NCBI RefSeq assembly: GCF_000189415.1
Contig: NC_015144.1
Location: 1,350,001-1,414,000, forward strand
Origin: Weeksella virosa DSM 16922
GTDB taxonomy: Bacteria; Bacteroidota; Bacteroidia; Flavobacteriales; Weeksellaceae
Length of the DNA: 64,000 nt
Direction of reading: 5' to 3'
This document shows, in pieces, positions 1-8,446 of the stretch (positions within the stretch are counted from its first letter, which is position 1; each line of letters begins with the position of its first letter). Under the pieces are notes generated by a model. It did not search any database, was not told the origin of the DNA, and worked only from the letters and a program-made list of their open reading frames with translations. Both the position numbers and the translations under genes were made by a program.

Positions 1-383
1 ACACCAGCCTTCCCGACATCACCCACTACTCGTTCGTGGTCAGAATCATAACCGCGATGTGTAGCTAAATCAAAAGCAACGGATAGACCTTTTTGCCCAG
101 CTGCTAAATTTCTTTTATAAAAAGCATTGGATTCTTCGGCTGTAGAAAATCCTGCATATTGACGTATTGTCCATGGCTGTCGTACGTACATAGTGGTATA
201 TGGTCCGCGTAAAAAAGGCGCTACACCCGATAGAAAACCGATTTGTTTTAAGTTTTTCACATCTTCATAGGTGTACAAATCTTTTACTTGTACGCTATCC
301 AACTCTACTGTATTTGATGAGTGTTGGTTGAATATCAACTTTCTATCAAAATATAATTGAGAAAAATCTTTTTTTTGCTTCAT
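1..383 (-). CDS. scpA: Methylmalonyl-CoA mutase, large subunit (N-terminal fragment)
   Basis: This is the first 127 codons of a coenzyme B12-dependent mutase; the rest lies left of the window. The enzyme interconverts succinyl-CoA and (R)-methylmalonyl-CoA in the cytoplasm. The visible part carries the strongly conserved start of the substrate-binding TIM barrel: [51 protein letters not shown] and [15 protein letters not shown]. The ATG at 383 is chosen because the N-terminus then begins just before the barrel leader, as in short bacterial forms. Related mutases (for example isobutyryl- or ethylmalonyl-CoA mutases) share some of these motifs, but the tract fits methylmalonyl-CoA mutase best. 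Confidence 0.93.
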   Translation of the reverse strand, partial: MKQKKDFSQLYFDRKLIFNQHSSNTVELDSVQVKDLYTYEDVKNLKQIGFLSGVAPFLRGPYTTMYVRQPWTIRQYAGFSTAEESNAFYKRNLAAGQKGLSVAFDLATHRGYDSDHERVVGDVGKAG

Positions 384-400
384 GGGTCTAAGATAAAGAA

Positions 401-424
401 AAGACACCTAATACTAAGTGTCTT
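401..424 (-). terminator. Terminator after the 88-aa hypothetical gene
   Basis: A 7-bp inverted repeat AAGACAC/GTGTCTT with a 10-nt loop is followed, reading the minus strand, by TTTTCTTT. It separates the 474-740 gene from the mutase gene downstream. Confidence 0.6.
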
Positions 425-473
425 CTGGTTCTATTTTTTCTTAGGATATCTTGATACAATAAATTTTCTGATA

Positions 474-740
474 TTAATAGCTAATATCGATTAGTGAGCT
501 TAGCGGAATTAAAACTCCGTTTTTGATTTGTAAATATTTTTCGGTCACAGACCATACGGTGGTTTCTATTTTTTTGGGACCTTGATCGGTCTGAAACGTA
601 ATATATGATTTTGCTTTGAACTCATTTCCTAATCTTTGTGCACCGATTAATTTTTCCTGCAACACGTTTCTTTCTTCTTTTGAGGCGGTAAGAAACTTAT
701 AGTTTTGTACATCTTCCTTTGCAATTAATTCCACTTTCAT
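474..740 (-). CDS. Conserved-looking small hypothetical protein (88 aa)
   Basis: I do not recognise this protein. It is 88 residues with no signal peptide and no membrane segment. The N-terminal half is helical and charged (KEDVQNY, KEERNVLQEKLIGAQRLGNEFKAK). The C-terminal half looks like beta strands (SYITFQTDQG, IETTVWSVTEKYLQIKNGVLIPLSSLIDI), consistent with a small single-domain cytoplasmic protein. It stands alone between the divergent era gene and the mutase gene and has its own terminator. The coding-like composition and clean boundaries make it a probable real gene. Confidence 0.7.
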   Translation of the reverse strand: MKVELIAKEDVQNYKFLTASKEERNVLQEKLIGAQRLGNEFKAKSYITFQTDQGPKKIETTVWSVTEKYLQIKNGVLIPLSSLIDISY

Positions 741-881
741 AATTTTCCTTTTTCAAAAAATTTATAGATAAATATAAAACTATTGTGTTATTTATCAAGT
801 AATAAAATGCAAAGATTAATCCAAAATCGAAAAATAATCATCAAACTTATCATCCTACTTCTATCAAAATACTAAAAAGTG

Positions 882-889
882 TACCTTTG
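882..889 (+). promoter_or_regulatory. Bacteroidota -7 box of era
   Basis: TACCTTTG matches the Bacteroidota -7 consensus TAnnTTTG. Only four bases separate it from the era ATG, so the transcript probably starts at or beside the start codon. No clear -33 TTTG is visible. Confidence 0.6.
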
Positions 890-893
890 TGCA

Positions 894-1781
894 ATGGGAA
901 ACAATGAAAACTTCAAGTCGGGATTTGTAAATATTATTGGTAATCCGAATGTTGGGAAATCGACCTTAATGAATTTACTAATGAAAGAGCGTTTGGTGAT
1001 TGCAACACACAAAGCCCAGACGACGCGTCATCGTATAAAAGGAATTCTTACCGGAGAAAATTATCAGATAGTGTTTTCGGATACGCCAGGAGTTATAGAT
1101 CCTGCGTATGAATTGCAAAATCTTATGATGGATTCTGTGAAAGAGTCTTTAATCGATGCAGATGTTTTGCTCTATGTAGTAGAAGTGGGTGAGAAACGAA
1201 TGAAGAATGAAGAAATTTTCGAGAAAATTCAGCAAACCAATGTGCCGACTTTAATTTTGCTCAATAAAATAGATTTGGTTTCCCAGGAAAAACTTGATCA
1301 AGCGGTAGATCATTGGCATGCTTTATTACCCAACGCACAGATTTTACCAATTTCTGCCAAAGAAAATTTCAACATCGATTTGTTGATCAATAAAATCATA
1401 GAGCTACTACCCAACGGCCCAATGTATTATCCAGAAGATCAGTTGACTGATCGCTCGGAGAGATTTATAGTTAATGAAGTGATTCGAGAGAAAATTCTTT
1501 TGCATTATGAGAAAGAAATTCCGTACGCGGTAGAAGTGGTTACCGAGCGATTTAAAGAAGAGATGACCATGATTTATATAGAAGCTGATATTTATGTCGA
1601 GCGTGATTCGCAAAAAGGAATTATCATAGGACGCAAAGGAGAAGCTTTATCGAGAGTAGGAAAGGAAGCACGAGAAGAATTGGAAAAGTTTTTCGATAAA
1701 AAAGTCTTTCTTAAACTGTATGTAAAAGTGAAAAAAGACTGGCGTAAACGCGATATAGATCTTCGTCGATTTGGGTATTGA
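894..1781 (+). CDS. era: GTPase Era, 30S ribosome assembly factor
   Basis: Era is a GTPase that binds the 3' end of 16S rRNA and helps mature the 30S subunit. All G motifs are present: G1 GNPNVGKS (residues 16-23), G2 TT near 44, G3 DTPG (63-66) and G4 NKID (124-127). A C-terminal KH RNA-binding domain follows, with GIIIGRKGEAL near residue 249. Length 295 aa is normal for the family. The ATG at 894 is preferred over an upstream GTG at 879, because the GTG lies inside the promoter box TACCTTTG. The gene is monocistronic and diverges from the 88-aa hypothetical gene. Confidence 0.97.
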   Translation: MGNNENFKSGFVNIIGNPNVGKSTLMNLLMKERLVIATHKAQTTRHRIKGILTGENYQIVFSDTPGVIDPAYELQNLMMDSVKESLIDADVLLYVVEVGEKRMKNEEIFEKIQQTNVPTLILLNKIDLVSQEKLDQAVDHWHALLPNAQILPISAKENFNIDLLINKIIELLPNGPMYYPEDQLTDRSERFIVNEVIREKILLHYEKEIPYAVEVVTERFKEEMTMIYIEADIYVERDSQKGIIIGRKGEALSRVGKEAREELEKFFDKKVFLKLYVKVKKDWRKRDIDLRRFGY

Positions 1782-1932
1782 TTCTATTTTTTGGTAGGAT
1801 ATAAATTGTTGCCAAAAAAATAACATAAATAAAATCTGTAAACTATCTGATATCTGAAGGTAATTGTCTAAATTTAGGCTATCAAATCAGCTTATTGATT
1901 AACCTATTCTACTAAAAATAAAAAAACAGGAT

Positions 1933-2736
1933 ATGAAAAAAATATTGTTTCCTACAGATTTTTCGGCAGCAGCAGATAATGCATTTCTTTATGCGTTGAA
2001 TTTAGCAAAATTATACGACGTAGATATTGATGTACTGCACGTAACCTCGAATGTATATCTTGATACACAAGAAATCAACAGAGCAAAATTCAGTGATTAT
2101 TTAGACTATCTTGAAACGATCAAAGATCATCAAAATGAACATTTCGAAATCAATCTTCAAGGCTATTTCGAGTCGGGTGATTTAATTATCAATATGCAAG
2201 AAATGCTCAGTAAACATGATTATTTGTATGTGGTAATGGGAACAGATGGTGCAAATACAATGAATGATAAGTGGTTGGGCACCAATACGATAAATGCTTT
2301 TAATGTAAGTTCTGTGCCGGTTTTGGCTATCCCGAAAAACATTAGTTTCAAACCCGAAAAACGATTAGGTTTTGCAAGCCGTTTATTAGAAAAAGAACGT
2401 CGCACATTAGAGAAATTAATTGTTTTAGCAAAACGAAACGGAGGACCACTAGAGCTGGTTCATATTGCCAAAGATAATATTTTGGATAGCGATGCAGCAT
2501 TAGTAAAAAATTTTTGGGAAAGAGAATTTAAGGATGATGAACTAGAAATTACTGTACTCGTTAATAAAGATATCAACAAAGGTATTGCAGATTTTGTAAC
2601 CCAAAAAAATATAGATGTATTGTGTCTCATTCATCGAGATATGAACAGTATCGAGCGAATTTTTAAAGGAAATTACAGTAAGAAACTATTGCAATCTCTT
2701 CAGATCCCTATTTTGGTTTATCCCGAAATAAATTAA
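1933..2736 (+). CDS. Universal stress protein, two tandem USP domains
   Basis: This 267-aa cytoplasmic protein consists of two UspA folds, roughly residues 1-140 and 145-267. The first starts with the typical strand KKILFPTDFSAAADNAFLYAL and ends with SSVPVLAIP. It keeps an ATP-binding motif of the form G-x2-G-x9-G-T (MGTDGANTMNDKWLGTN). The second domain ends with SLQIPILVYPE and lacks a clear glycine motif, so it is probably degenerate. Tandem USP proteins are common in Bacteroidota; the physiological role is not deducible from the sequence. The gene stands alone, with about 150 bp of upstream spacer. Confidence 0.9.
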   Translation: MKKILFPTDFSAAADNAFLYALNLAKLYDVDIDVLHVTSNVYLDTQEINRAKFSDYLDYLETIKDHQNEHFEINLQGYFESGDLIINMQEMLSKHDYLYVVMGTDGANTMNDKWLGTNTINAFNVSSVPVLAIPKNISFKPEKRLGFASRLLEKERRTLEKLIVLAKRNGGPLELVHIAKDNILDSDAALVKNFWEREFKDDELEITVLVNKDINKGIADFVTQKNIDVLCLIHRDMNSIERIFKGNYSKKLLQSLQIPILVYPEIN

Positions 2737-2791
2737 TTATTAAACAGAATTTAATTTATGATTTTCTAGATTCTGGATTGACTATTTTTAC

Positions 2792-4036
2792 ATGACAACC
2801 GACGAAAAAAAAAAACAATTACGCAAACATAAAGCCATCGCAACTGGACTTTTTGTACTGATGACCTTACTCTATTTATGGATGGTTTTTTTAGAACAAG
2901 AAACTCCGAAGCCTTGGATGGGATATGTGAAAGCTTTCTCAGAAGCAGCAATGGTAGGGGCTTTGGCAGATTGGTTTGCGGTAACTGCGCTTTTTCGTTA
3001 TCCTTTGGGACTAAAAATTCCTCATACCAATCTTATCGAAAGAAGTAAAAATGCTATCGGCGACAATCTTGGTAATTTCGTGCAAACAAACTTCTTGACT
3101 CCGACAAATATTCGTCCCTATATAGAAAAGTTAGACGTTGTGAGCTTGGCAAATAATTGGCTGAAAAAACCAGACAATCAACATTTGTTAGAAGAGGAAT
3201 TGATGAATATCTCATCGAAAATTGTTCGAGACCTTAATGACGAGGATGTTGTAAATTTTCTCAGTGATAAAGGAGCAGAAATGTTAAGACAGTTCGATTT
3301 ACAAGCGCTTGTTGCTTCGTCGGTAAACTATATGCTCGACCGAAATAAACATACCGAAATCATTAATGCAATTTTACCAAAAGCTATTGATTATATGTAC
3401 GATAGCAATGGAATAATCAAAGAAAAATTAGAAGAAAAACATCCGATAATTTCTATGTTTGTAGGTAAGCGCATCTCGAAAGGAGTGGTTGAAGGAGTGG
3501 TCACTTATTTAGAAGAAATACAACAAGATGAGCAGCACGAATTTCGACTAAACATAGAAAAAAGTTTAAGAGAGGTGGTTGATAAAATTTCTACTTCACC
3601 CGACTGGAAACATCGACTTTCGGTAATGCGAGATGATTTTATTACAGATGAACGAATGAAGTATTATACAGTCGATTTATGGAAAACTCTGAAGGAGAGT
3701 CTCACACAAAGTTTCGAAGAAGAAAATTCTACAATGCGAAATTATCTTCGCAAAAATATCGAAAAACTAGCTTTAACCCTAGAAACCGATAACGAATTAC
3801 AACGTAAAATCAATGGTTGGATTCGCTTGTTCATTTACCGATTAATTCTTAGAAATGTTGGTGAGGTAGAATTATTGATAAGTAAAACAGTCGATAATTG
3901 GTCAGGTAGAGAATTAAGCAATAAATTAGAATTAGAGGTAGGGAAAGACCTTCAATATATTCGTGTCAATGGAACTTTGGTCGGGGGTTTGGTCGGATTG
4001 ATTATCTACACAATCACCCAACTTATCACTAATTAG
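2792..4036 (+). CDS. DUF445 family membrane-anchored protein
   Basis: This is a 414-aa member of the DUF445 (YjiN-like) family, whose function is unknown. A short basic N-terminus precedes a membrane segment (residues about 14-32). The family hallmark EAAMVGALADWFAVTALFRYPLG lies near residue 55. A long helical region follows, and a hydrophobic C-terminal helix (TLVGGLVGLIIYTITQLI) ends the protein, so both ends are probably membrane-anchored. Its TAG stop overlaps the stop of the convergent DUF4296 gene within the four bases TTAG at 4033-4036. A TATTTTTA box lies just upstream of the start. Confidence 0.9.
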   Translation: MTTDEKKKQLRKHKAIATGLFVLMTLLYLWMVFLEQETPKPWMGYVKAFSEAAMVGALADWFAVTALFRYPLGLKIPHTNLIERSKNAIGDNLGNFVQTNFLTPTNIRPYIEKLDVVSLANNWLKKPDNQHLLEEELMNISSKIVRDLNDEDVVNFLSDKGAEMLRQFDLQALVASSVNYMLDRNKHTEIINAILPKAIDYMYDSNGIIKEKLEEKHPIISMFVGKRISKGVVEGVVTYLEEIQQDEQHEFRLNIEKSLREVVDKISTSPDWKHRLSVMRDDFITDERMKYYTVDLWKTLKESLTQSFEEENSTMRNYLRKNIEKLALTLETDNELQRKINGWIRLFIYRLILRNVGEVELLISKTVDNWSGRELSNKLELEVGKDLQYIRVNGTLVGGLVGLIIYTITQLITN

Positions 4037-4446
4037 AATTGTAACTTTTCTCGCCTTTTCCTTTCTTCCTCTTGTTGTAGGATTTCTTGCTGTGTCTGTA
4101 AATATTTTTCCTTCTCTTCTTTTGGTAATTTATTGACAAGCTGATCTTTAGCGTTTTTTAGGATAGCTTTGTATAGGGTAGGATTAGAATTATAATATTC
4201 GTAACTAGCTTCGAAAGCTTCTAAAGTTATATTGTGATTTTTGAGTACCGCCAAAGCGTTTTGTGCATAACTTTTTATGTCCTGATTTTCATAGGCATTT
4301 TGCATCATCGTTTGGTGAAGGTACAAATCGCTCATCAGACTTGTCATTTCCTTTTTAGAAACCAAATTATTGGGTTTCGGAATATTCGCCTCCTCACATG
4401 CCAAGAAAACGAAGCTTAATAATACGATCGATAAGGTTTTTCTCAT
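4033..4446 (-). CDS. DUF4296 lipoprotein
   Basis: This is a 137-aa lipoprotein with a signal peptide and a lipobox ending at Cys17 (SFVFLAC). The helical body (MTSLMSDLYLHQTMMQNAY, FEASYEYYNSNPTLYKAIL) matches the Bacteroidota family DUF4296, and a charged Glu/Arg/Lys tail follows. The function is unknown. Its ATG overlaps the stop of the upstream mannosyltransferase by four bases, so the two are translationally coupled. That pairing suggests a link to polyprenol-phosphate sugar or envelope biology, but this is inference. Confidence 0.85.
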   Translation of the reverse strand: MRKTLSIVLLSFVFLACEEANIPKPNNLVSKKEMTSLMSDLYLHQTMMQNAYENQDIKSYAQNALAVLKNHNITLEAFEASYEYYNSNPTLYKAILKNAKDQLVNKLPKEEKEKYLQTQQEILQQEEERKRREKLQF

Positions 4447-5165
4447 AGCTTACCAAAAATTTTACTCAACCGAAGAGCAATTACTCCAAAAACAGCTTCT
4501 CCCATAATATTAGAACTTATTTTCGACTCTCCTAAGACACGATTCGTAAAGATAATTGGTACTTCTATCAAACGATAACCTTTTACCCATGTACGGTATT
4601 TCATTTCTATCTGAAATCCATATCCTTTGAAACGAATTTTGCTCAAATCTAAATCTTTTAACACTTCTGAACGATATCCAACAAAACCTGCTGTGCTATC
4701 ATGAATTGGTAAACGCGTAATGAAACGAACATATTTCGAAGCAAAATAAGACAACAAAACCCTGTTCATTGGCCAATTGACCACATTTACACCGGTTAAG
4801 TAACGCGACCCAATCACCATATCTGCTTTTGTCTGAAGGGTTTGTAATAATATAGGCAAATCATTCGGATTGTGAGAAAAGTCAGCATCCATCTCGAAAA
4901 TAAAATCGTAATTGTTTTTTATTGCCCACTGAAAACCATGTACATACGCACGTCCCAAACCGTCTTTTACTTTTCTTACTTCTAAAAACAATCGATCTGG
5001 AAATTGTTTTTGCAACGAACGAACAATATCAGCAGTTTTGTCTGGTGAATTATCGTCTACAACCAAAACATCAAACTGAGGTTGCAGCACGAAAACACTT
5101 TTCAATATAGATTCGATATTCTCTTTTTCGTTATAAGTTGGGATGATGACCAAATTTTTGGGCAT
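4443..5165 (-). CDS. Polyprenol monophosphomannose synthase (GT2)
   Basis: This 240-aa family 2 glycosyltransferase has no C-terminal membrane domain, as in soluble DPM1-type enzymes. These transfer a sugar, usually mannose from GDP-mannose, to a polyprenyl phosphate carrier at the inner membrane. Visible motifs are VIIPTYNEKENIESIL at the N-terminus, VVDDNSPDKTAD, the DAD metal motif in FEMDADFSHNPNDL, and GSRYLTGVNVVNWPMNR. It heads a two-gene operon with the DUF4296 lipoprotein. The sugar specificity is inferred from the family. Confidence 0.9.
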   Translation of the reverse strand: MPKNLVIIPTYNEKENIESILKSVFVLQPQFDVLVVDDNSPDKTADIVRSLQKQFPDRLFLEVRKVKDGLGRAYVHGFQWAIKNNYDFIFEMDADFSHNPNDLPILLQTLQTKADMVIGSRYLTGVNVVNWPMNRVLLSYFASKYVRFITRLPIHDSTAGFVGYRSEVLKDLDLSKIRFKGYGFQIEMKYRTWVKGYRLIEVPIIFTNRVLGESKISSNIMGEAVFGVIALRLSKIFGKL

Positions 5166-5185
5166 TGATTAGAAATTTGAGTGAA

Positions 5186-5193
5186 CAAATATA
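5186..5193 (-). promoter_or_regulatory. -7 box of the mannosyltransferase operon
   Basis: On the minus strand TATATTTG matches TAnnTTTG and lies 20 nt before the ATG at 5165. It is divergent from the box at 5216-5223. Confidence 0.55.
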
Positions 5194-5215
5194 AACAATA
5201 CTTAAGTTCTTTGTT

Positions 5216-5223
5216 TATTTTTG
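5216..5223 (+). promoter_or_regulatory. -7 box of the DUF4271-hemD operon
   Basis: TATTTTTG matches TAnnTTTG and lies nine bases before the ATG at 5233. Confidence 0.55.
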
Positions 5224-5232
5224 TAAAAGATT

Positions 5233-5898
5233 ATGCAACTAGTAGACTTAATACCAATTGCACGTTTTGCGCCTACACCAGACTGGGTTTTGTATGTCCT
5301 AGTAGGATGTTTGTTGATGATTTGTGCCGTAAAATTTTTATTTGCTAGCAACTTTCATGCGTTGAGTAACCGAAACGAATACATGAATTTTGCCGATGAC
5401 AATACCTTTGTGTTTAGTATGGTGATTAATGTACTTAATGTTGTGTTGATAACTCTATTGATAATCAATTTTTTTGATATAAACTTTAGTCAAGACATTC
5501 AGCATTCATTTACAAAATTTCTCATAGTTTTAGGTGTTGTAATGGGAGTCATGTTCGTAAAGGTGATTCTAGAGTTGTTTTATCACAATGCTTTTTATGA
5601 AGAACAAGACTTTCGATTTTTTTTCAACTCATCGAGTTATGTCAATGCAAGAAATGTTTTGGTTTTAATGGTTTTGAGCTTTCTGTTTTTTTATAGTTCA
5701 ATCCCGAAAGTATATATAATGTTATCGGCAACTATTTTTTTAGTAATTAACCGTTTGTGGGAGTTATTTTACCGGTATGTGTCGCAAAAAAACAACTTTT
5801 CTAAGATTTGGTATCATAATATTTTATACCTTTGCACTCTAGAAATTTTACCCATTTTAGTGCTAATAAAATTGCTTTTCACGGGTAAGGTAATCTAA
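5233..5898 (+). CDS. DUF4271 integral membrane protein
   Basis: This 221-aa polytopic membrane protein has about six hydrophobic segments (for example WVLYVLVGCLLMICAVKFLF, VINVLNVVLITLLIINFF and LVLMVLSFLFFYSSIP). The overall pattern matches Bacteroidota family DUF4271, whose role is not established. It lies seven bases upstream of hemD, an arrangement I recall as common in flavobacteria, which suggests co-transcription. A TATACCTTTG sequence near 5825 inside its 3' end could act as an extra promoter for hemD. Confidence 0.85.
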   Translation: MQLVDLIPIARFAPTPDWVLYVLVGCLLMICAVKFLFASNFHALSNRNEYMNFADDNTFVFSMVINVLNVVLITLLIINFFDINFSQDIQHSFTKFLIVLGVVMGVMFVKVILELFYHNAFYEEQDFRFFFNSSSYVNARNVLVLMVLSFLFFYSSIPKVYIMLSATIFLVINRLWELFYRYVSQKNNFSKIWYHNILYLCTLEILPILVLIKLLFTGKVI

Positions 5899-5905
5899 TT
5901 TTACT

Positions 5906-6649
5906 ATGCGAGTTAAATCAATACTAGTTTCACAACCAAAACCTCAAAACGAATCTTCTCCTTATTATGAATTGGAGAAGAACAACAAAATCAAGATCGA
6001 TTTTAGACCTTTTATTCAAGTAGAAGGCGTAGACGCAAAAGATGTCCGTCATCAAAAGATTGATTTTAATCGAATTACAGCCGTAATTTTCACAAGCCGT
6101 AATGCAATTGATCATTTTTTCCGTTTGGCAGAAGATTTGCGTTATACCGTACCCGATACAATGAAATATTTTTGCGAGTCAGAAGCTATTGCCTTTTATT
6201 TACAAAAATATATCGTTTACAGAAAACGAAAAGTTTTCACAGGAGGAAAAACATTTGCCGATTTGGTACCTTTGTTGAAAAAACATAAAGACGAAAAGTT
6301 TTTATTGCCATGCTCAGATGTGATGAAAGATGAAATTCCGAACACCTTAAATAATCTGAAAATAGATTGGCAAAAAGGAATTTTATTCCGAACCGTATCC
6401 AGCAACTTATCAGATTTAGAAGATGTGAAATACGATATTCTTGTGTTTTTCACCCCTTCTGGAATAAAATCTTTATTCGATAATTTTCCAGATTTTAAAC
6501 AAGAAAACACACGAATTGCTGCATTTGGTAAATCGACGGTAGATATGGCAAAAGAATTAGGCTTACGAATCGATATCGAAGTCCCAACAAAAGAAACACC
6601 CTCCATGACAATGGCTCTAGAAAAATATGTGAAAGAAGTAAATAAGTAA
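5906..6649 (+). CDS. hemD: Uroporphyrinogen-III synthase (HemD family)
   Basis: This 247-aa protein resembles HemD, which cyclises hydroxymethylbilane to uroporphyrinogen III in heme and siroheme synthesis. The family is poorly conserved. The typical two-domain pattern is visible: a first half with ITAVIFTSRNAIDHFF, and a second with YDILVFFTPSGIKSLFDNFP, RIAAFGKSTVDMAKELGL and a closing PTKETPSMTMALEKYV. It follows DUF4271 by seven bases, and a strong terminator sits just after its stop. No other heme gene is nearby. Confidence 0.85.
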   Translation: MRVKSILVSQPKPQNESSPYYELEKNNKIKIDFRPFIQVEGVDAKDVRHQKIDFNRITAVIFTSRNAIDHFFRLAEDLRYTVPDTMKYFCESEAIAFYLQKYIVYRKRKVFTGGKTFADLVPLLKKHKDEKFLLPCSDVMKDEIPNTLNNLKIDWQKGILFRTVSSNLSDLEDVKYDILVFFTPSGIKSLFDNFPDFKQENTRIAAFGKSTVDMAKELGLRIDIEVPTKETPSMTMALEKYVKEVNK

Positions 6650-6659
6650 ATATGTAGAA

Positions 6660-6687
6660 AAAGGGAAATAAGAATTTCCCTTTTTTT
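6660..6687 (+). terminator. Terminator of DUF4271-hemD
   Basis: The stem AAAGGGAAAT/ATTTCCCTTT has a 4-nt loop and runs directly into a T tract. Confidence 0.85.
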
Positions 6688-6704
6688 ATAAACTTTTCCT
6701 GCCT

Positions 6705-6712
6705 TATCTTTA
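6705..6712 (+). promoter_or_regulatory. Near-consensus -7 box of recJ
   Basis: TATCTTTA differs from TAnnTTTG at the last base and lies 20 nt before the recJ ATG. Confidence 0.4.
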
Positions 6713-6732
6713 CCTATCAATAAAAAATCCTA

Positions 6733-8439
6733 ATGAAAAACCGATGGCTTTTAGAACCTCAACCCAAGGAAGAGGATGTCCTACACATGGAGCAACTGAT
6801 CAATGTGCCAGAAGCATTGGCCGTTATCTTGTTGCAACGTGGAATTAATACTTTCGATTTAGCCAAAGCGTATTTCAGACCATCTTTAGAGAAATTGCAC
6901 GATCCATTCCTGATGAAAGATATGGATGTAGCTATAGATCGGTTACAGAAAGCAATCAGAAATCAAGAAAATATTTTGATTTATGGTGATTATGATGTTG
7001 ATGGAACAACAGCTGTAACCTTAGTTTATGAATATTTATCCAACTATTATTCGAATTTAAGTTACTATATACCAGATCGTTATAAGGAAGGATATGGCGT
7101 TTCTGTTCAAAGCATCGATTTTGCTCATGATAATGATGTGAGTCTTATCATTGCATTAGATTGTGGTATTAAAGCATTGGATAAAATAGAATATGCCAAA
7201 ACAAAAGGCATCGATTATATTATTTGTGATCACCATCTACCAGGAAAAGATATTCCGAATGCAGTAGCCGTTCTCGATCCCAAAAGAAAAGATTGTCCCT
7301 ATCCGTACAAAGAGCTTTCGGGTTGTGGGGTTGGCTTTAAATTGATGCATGCATTTGCGATGCATAATCAATTACCTTTCGATACTTTAGAACCTTTGTT
7401 CGATTTGTTGGCTGTGAGTATTGCAGCTGATATTGTACCGATAACAGGCGAAAATAGAATTCTAGCATATTTTGGTCTGAAGAGAATCAATGAAAATCCT
7501 CGTCCAGGGTTTGCAAAAATGATTCCTGATAATATCCAGAAAAATCTCAATATTTCGAATTTAGTTTTTACAATTGCACCGAAAATTAATGCTGCAGGTA
7601 GGATAGAACATGCTTACGATGCGGTAAGGTTAATGTTGAGTAGTGATGATTACGAAGCTGTAAAGTATCTTAATAAAATAAAAAAACTAAACGAACGTCG
7701 ACGTGATCTAGATTCGGATATTACCGATGGAGCAATCGAACAATTGAGCGAAATTGATCATAGTCTAAATTATACCACCGTTGTTTATGATCCAGAATGG
7801 AACAAGGGTGTGATTGGGATTGTAGCTTCTCGTTTGGTAGATTTATACTACAAACCTACTCTTGTTTTTACCAAAGGAAATGATGGCGAATTGGTGGCTT
7901 CTGCACGTTCTGTAAAAGGTTTTGATTTGTATCAAGCATTGAATTTGAACTCTCAGTTCCTCGAAAAATTTGGAGGACATATGGCAGCTGCAGGATTAAC
8001 ATTAAAAGAAGAGAACTTTTTAGCCTTCCGAGAAAGCTTCGAGGAAACAGTGAAAAACTCTATACAAGAATCACAAAGAATTCCTACCATAGAAATTGAT
8101 AAAGAAATAAAACTAAAAGAAATCAGTTCTTCTTTTAAAAAGATATTACACCAGATGGGGCCTTTCGGACCCGAAAATATGAATCCTACTTTTTTGTCCA
8201 AAGATCTAGTAGCTACCGATGTACGTGCAATGGGGAAAGATGGAGAACATTTGCGTTTCCTAGTTCATCAAAGAAGTGAAAGAATGACTTTTACGGCAAT
8301 TGGCTTCAAATTAGGTAATACAAAAGATAAACTTATTTTGGGCGTTCCTTTTGATGCAGTTTATACTTTAGAGCAAAATTATTGGCAAGGTAAAGCAACT
8401 TGGCAAATGAATATAAAAGATATCCGTTTCCATGAGTAA
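6733..8439 (+). CDS. recJ: Single-stranded-DNA exonuclease RecJ
   Basis: RecJ is a 5'-to-3' single-strand DNA exonuclease of the DHH superfamily that acts in recombination and repair. The 568-aa length is normal. The metal-binding motifs are intact: DYDVDG at residues 86-91, DCG near 143, DHH at 166-168, and a DHHA1-type glycine motif GGHMAAAGLTL near 415. A C-terminal OB-like domain (EIDKEIKLKEI to the end) follows. The gene converges on rsmI with only seven bases between stops, so the two transcripts probably share a boundary. Confidence 0.96.
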   Translation: MKNRWLLEPQPKEEDVLHMEQLINVPEALAVILLQRGINTFDLAKAYFRPSLEKLHDPFLMKDMDVAIDRLQKAIRNQENILIYGDYDVDGTTAVTLVYEYLSNYYSNLSYYIPDRYKEGYGVSVQSIDFAHDNDVSLIIALDCGIKALDKIEYAKTKGIDYIICDHHLPGKDIPNAVAVLDPKRKDCPYPYKELSGCGVGFKLMHAFAMHNQLPFDTLEPLFDLLAVSIAADIVPITGENRILAYFGLKRINENPRPGFAKMIPDNIQKNLNISNLVFTIAPKINAAGRIEHAYDAVRLMLSSDDYEAVKYLNKIKKLNERRRDLDSDITDGAIEQLSEIDHSLNYTTVVYDPEWNKGVIGIVASRLVDLYYKPTLVFTKGNDGELVASARSVKGFDLYQALNLNSQFLEKFGGHMAAAGLTLKEENFLAFRESFEETVKNSIQESQRIPTIEIDKEIKLKEISSSFKKILHQMGPFGPENMNPTFLSKDLVATDVRAMGKDGEHLRFLVHQRSERMTFTAIGFKLGNTKDKLILGVPFDAVYTLEQNYWQGKATWQMNIKDIRFHE

Positions 8440-8446
8440 TCAGATT

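Noticed and set aside
1786-1821. Possible terminator after era (ATTTTTTGG paired with CCAAAAAAAT)
   Set aside because: The stem is almost all A-T with a 17-nt loop and no T tract after it; too weak to call.
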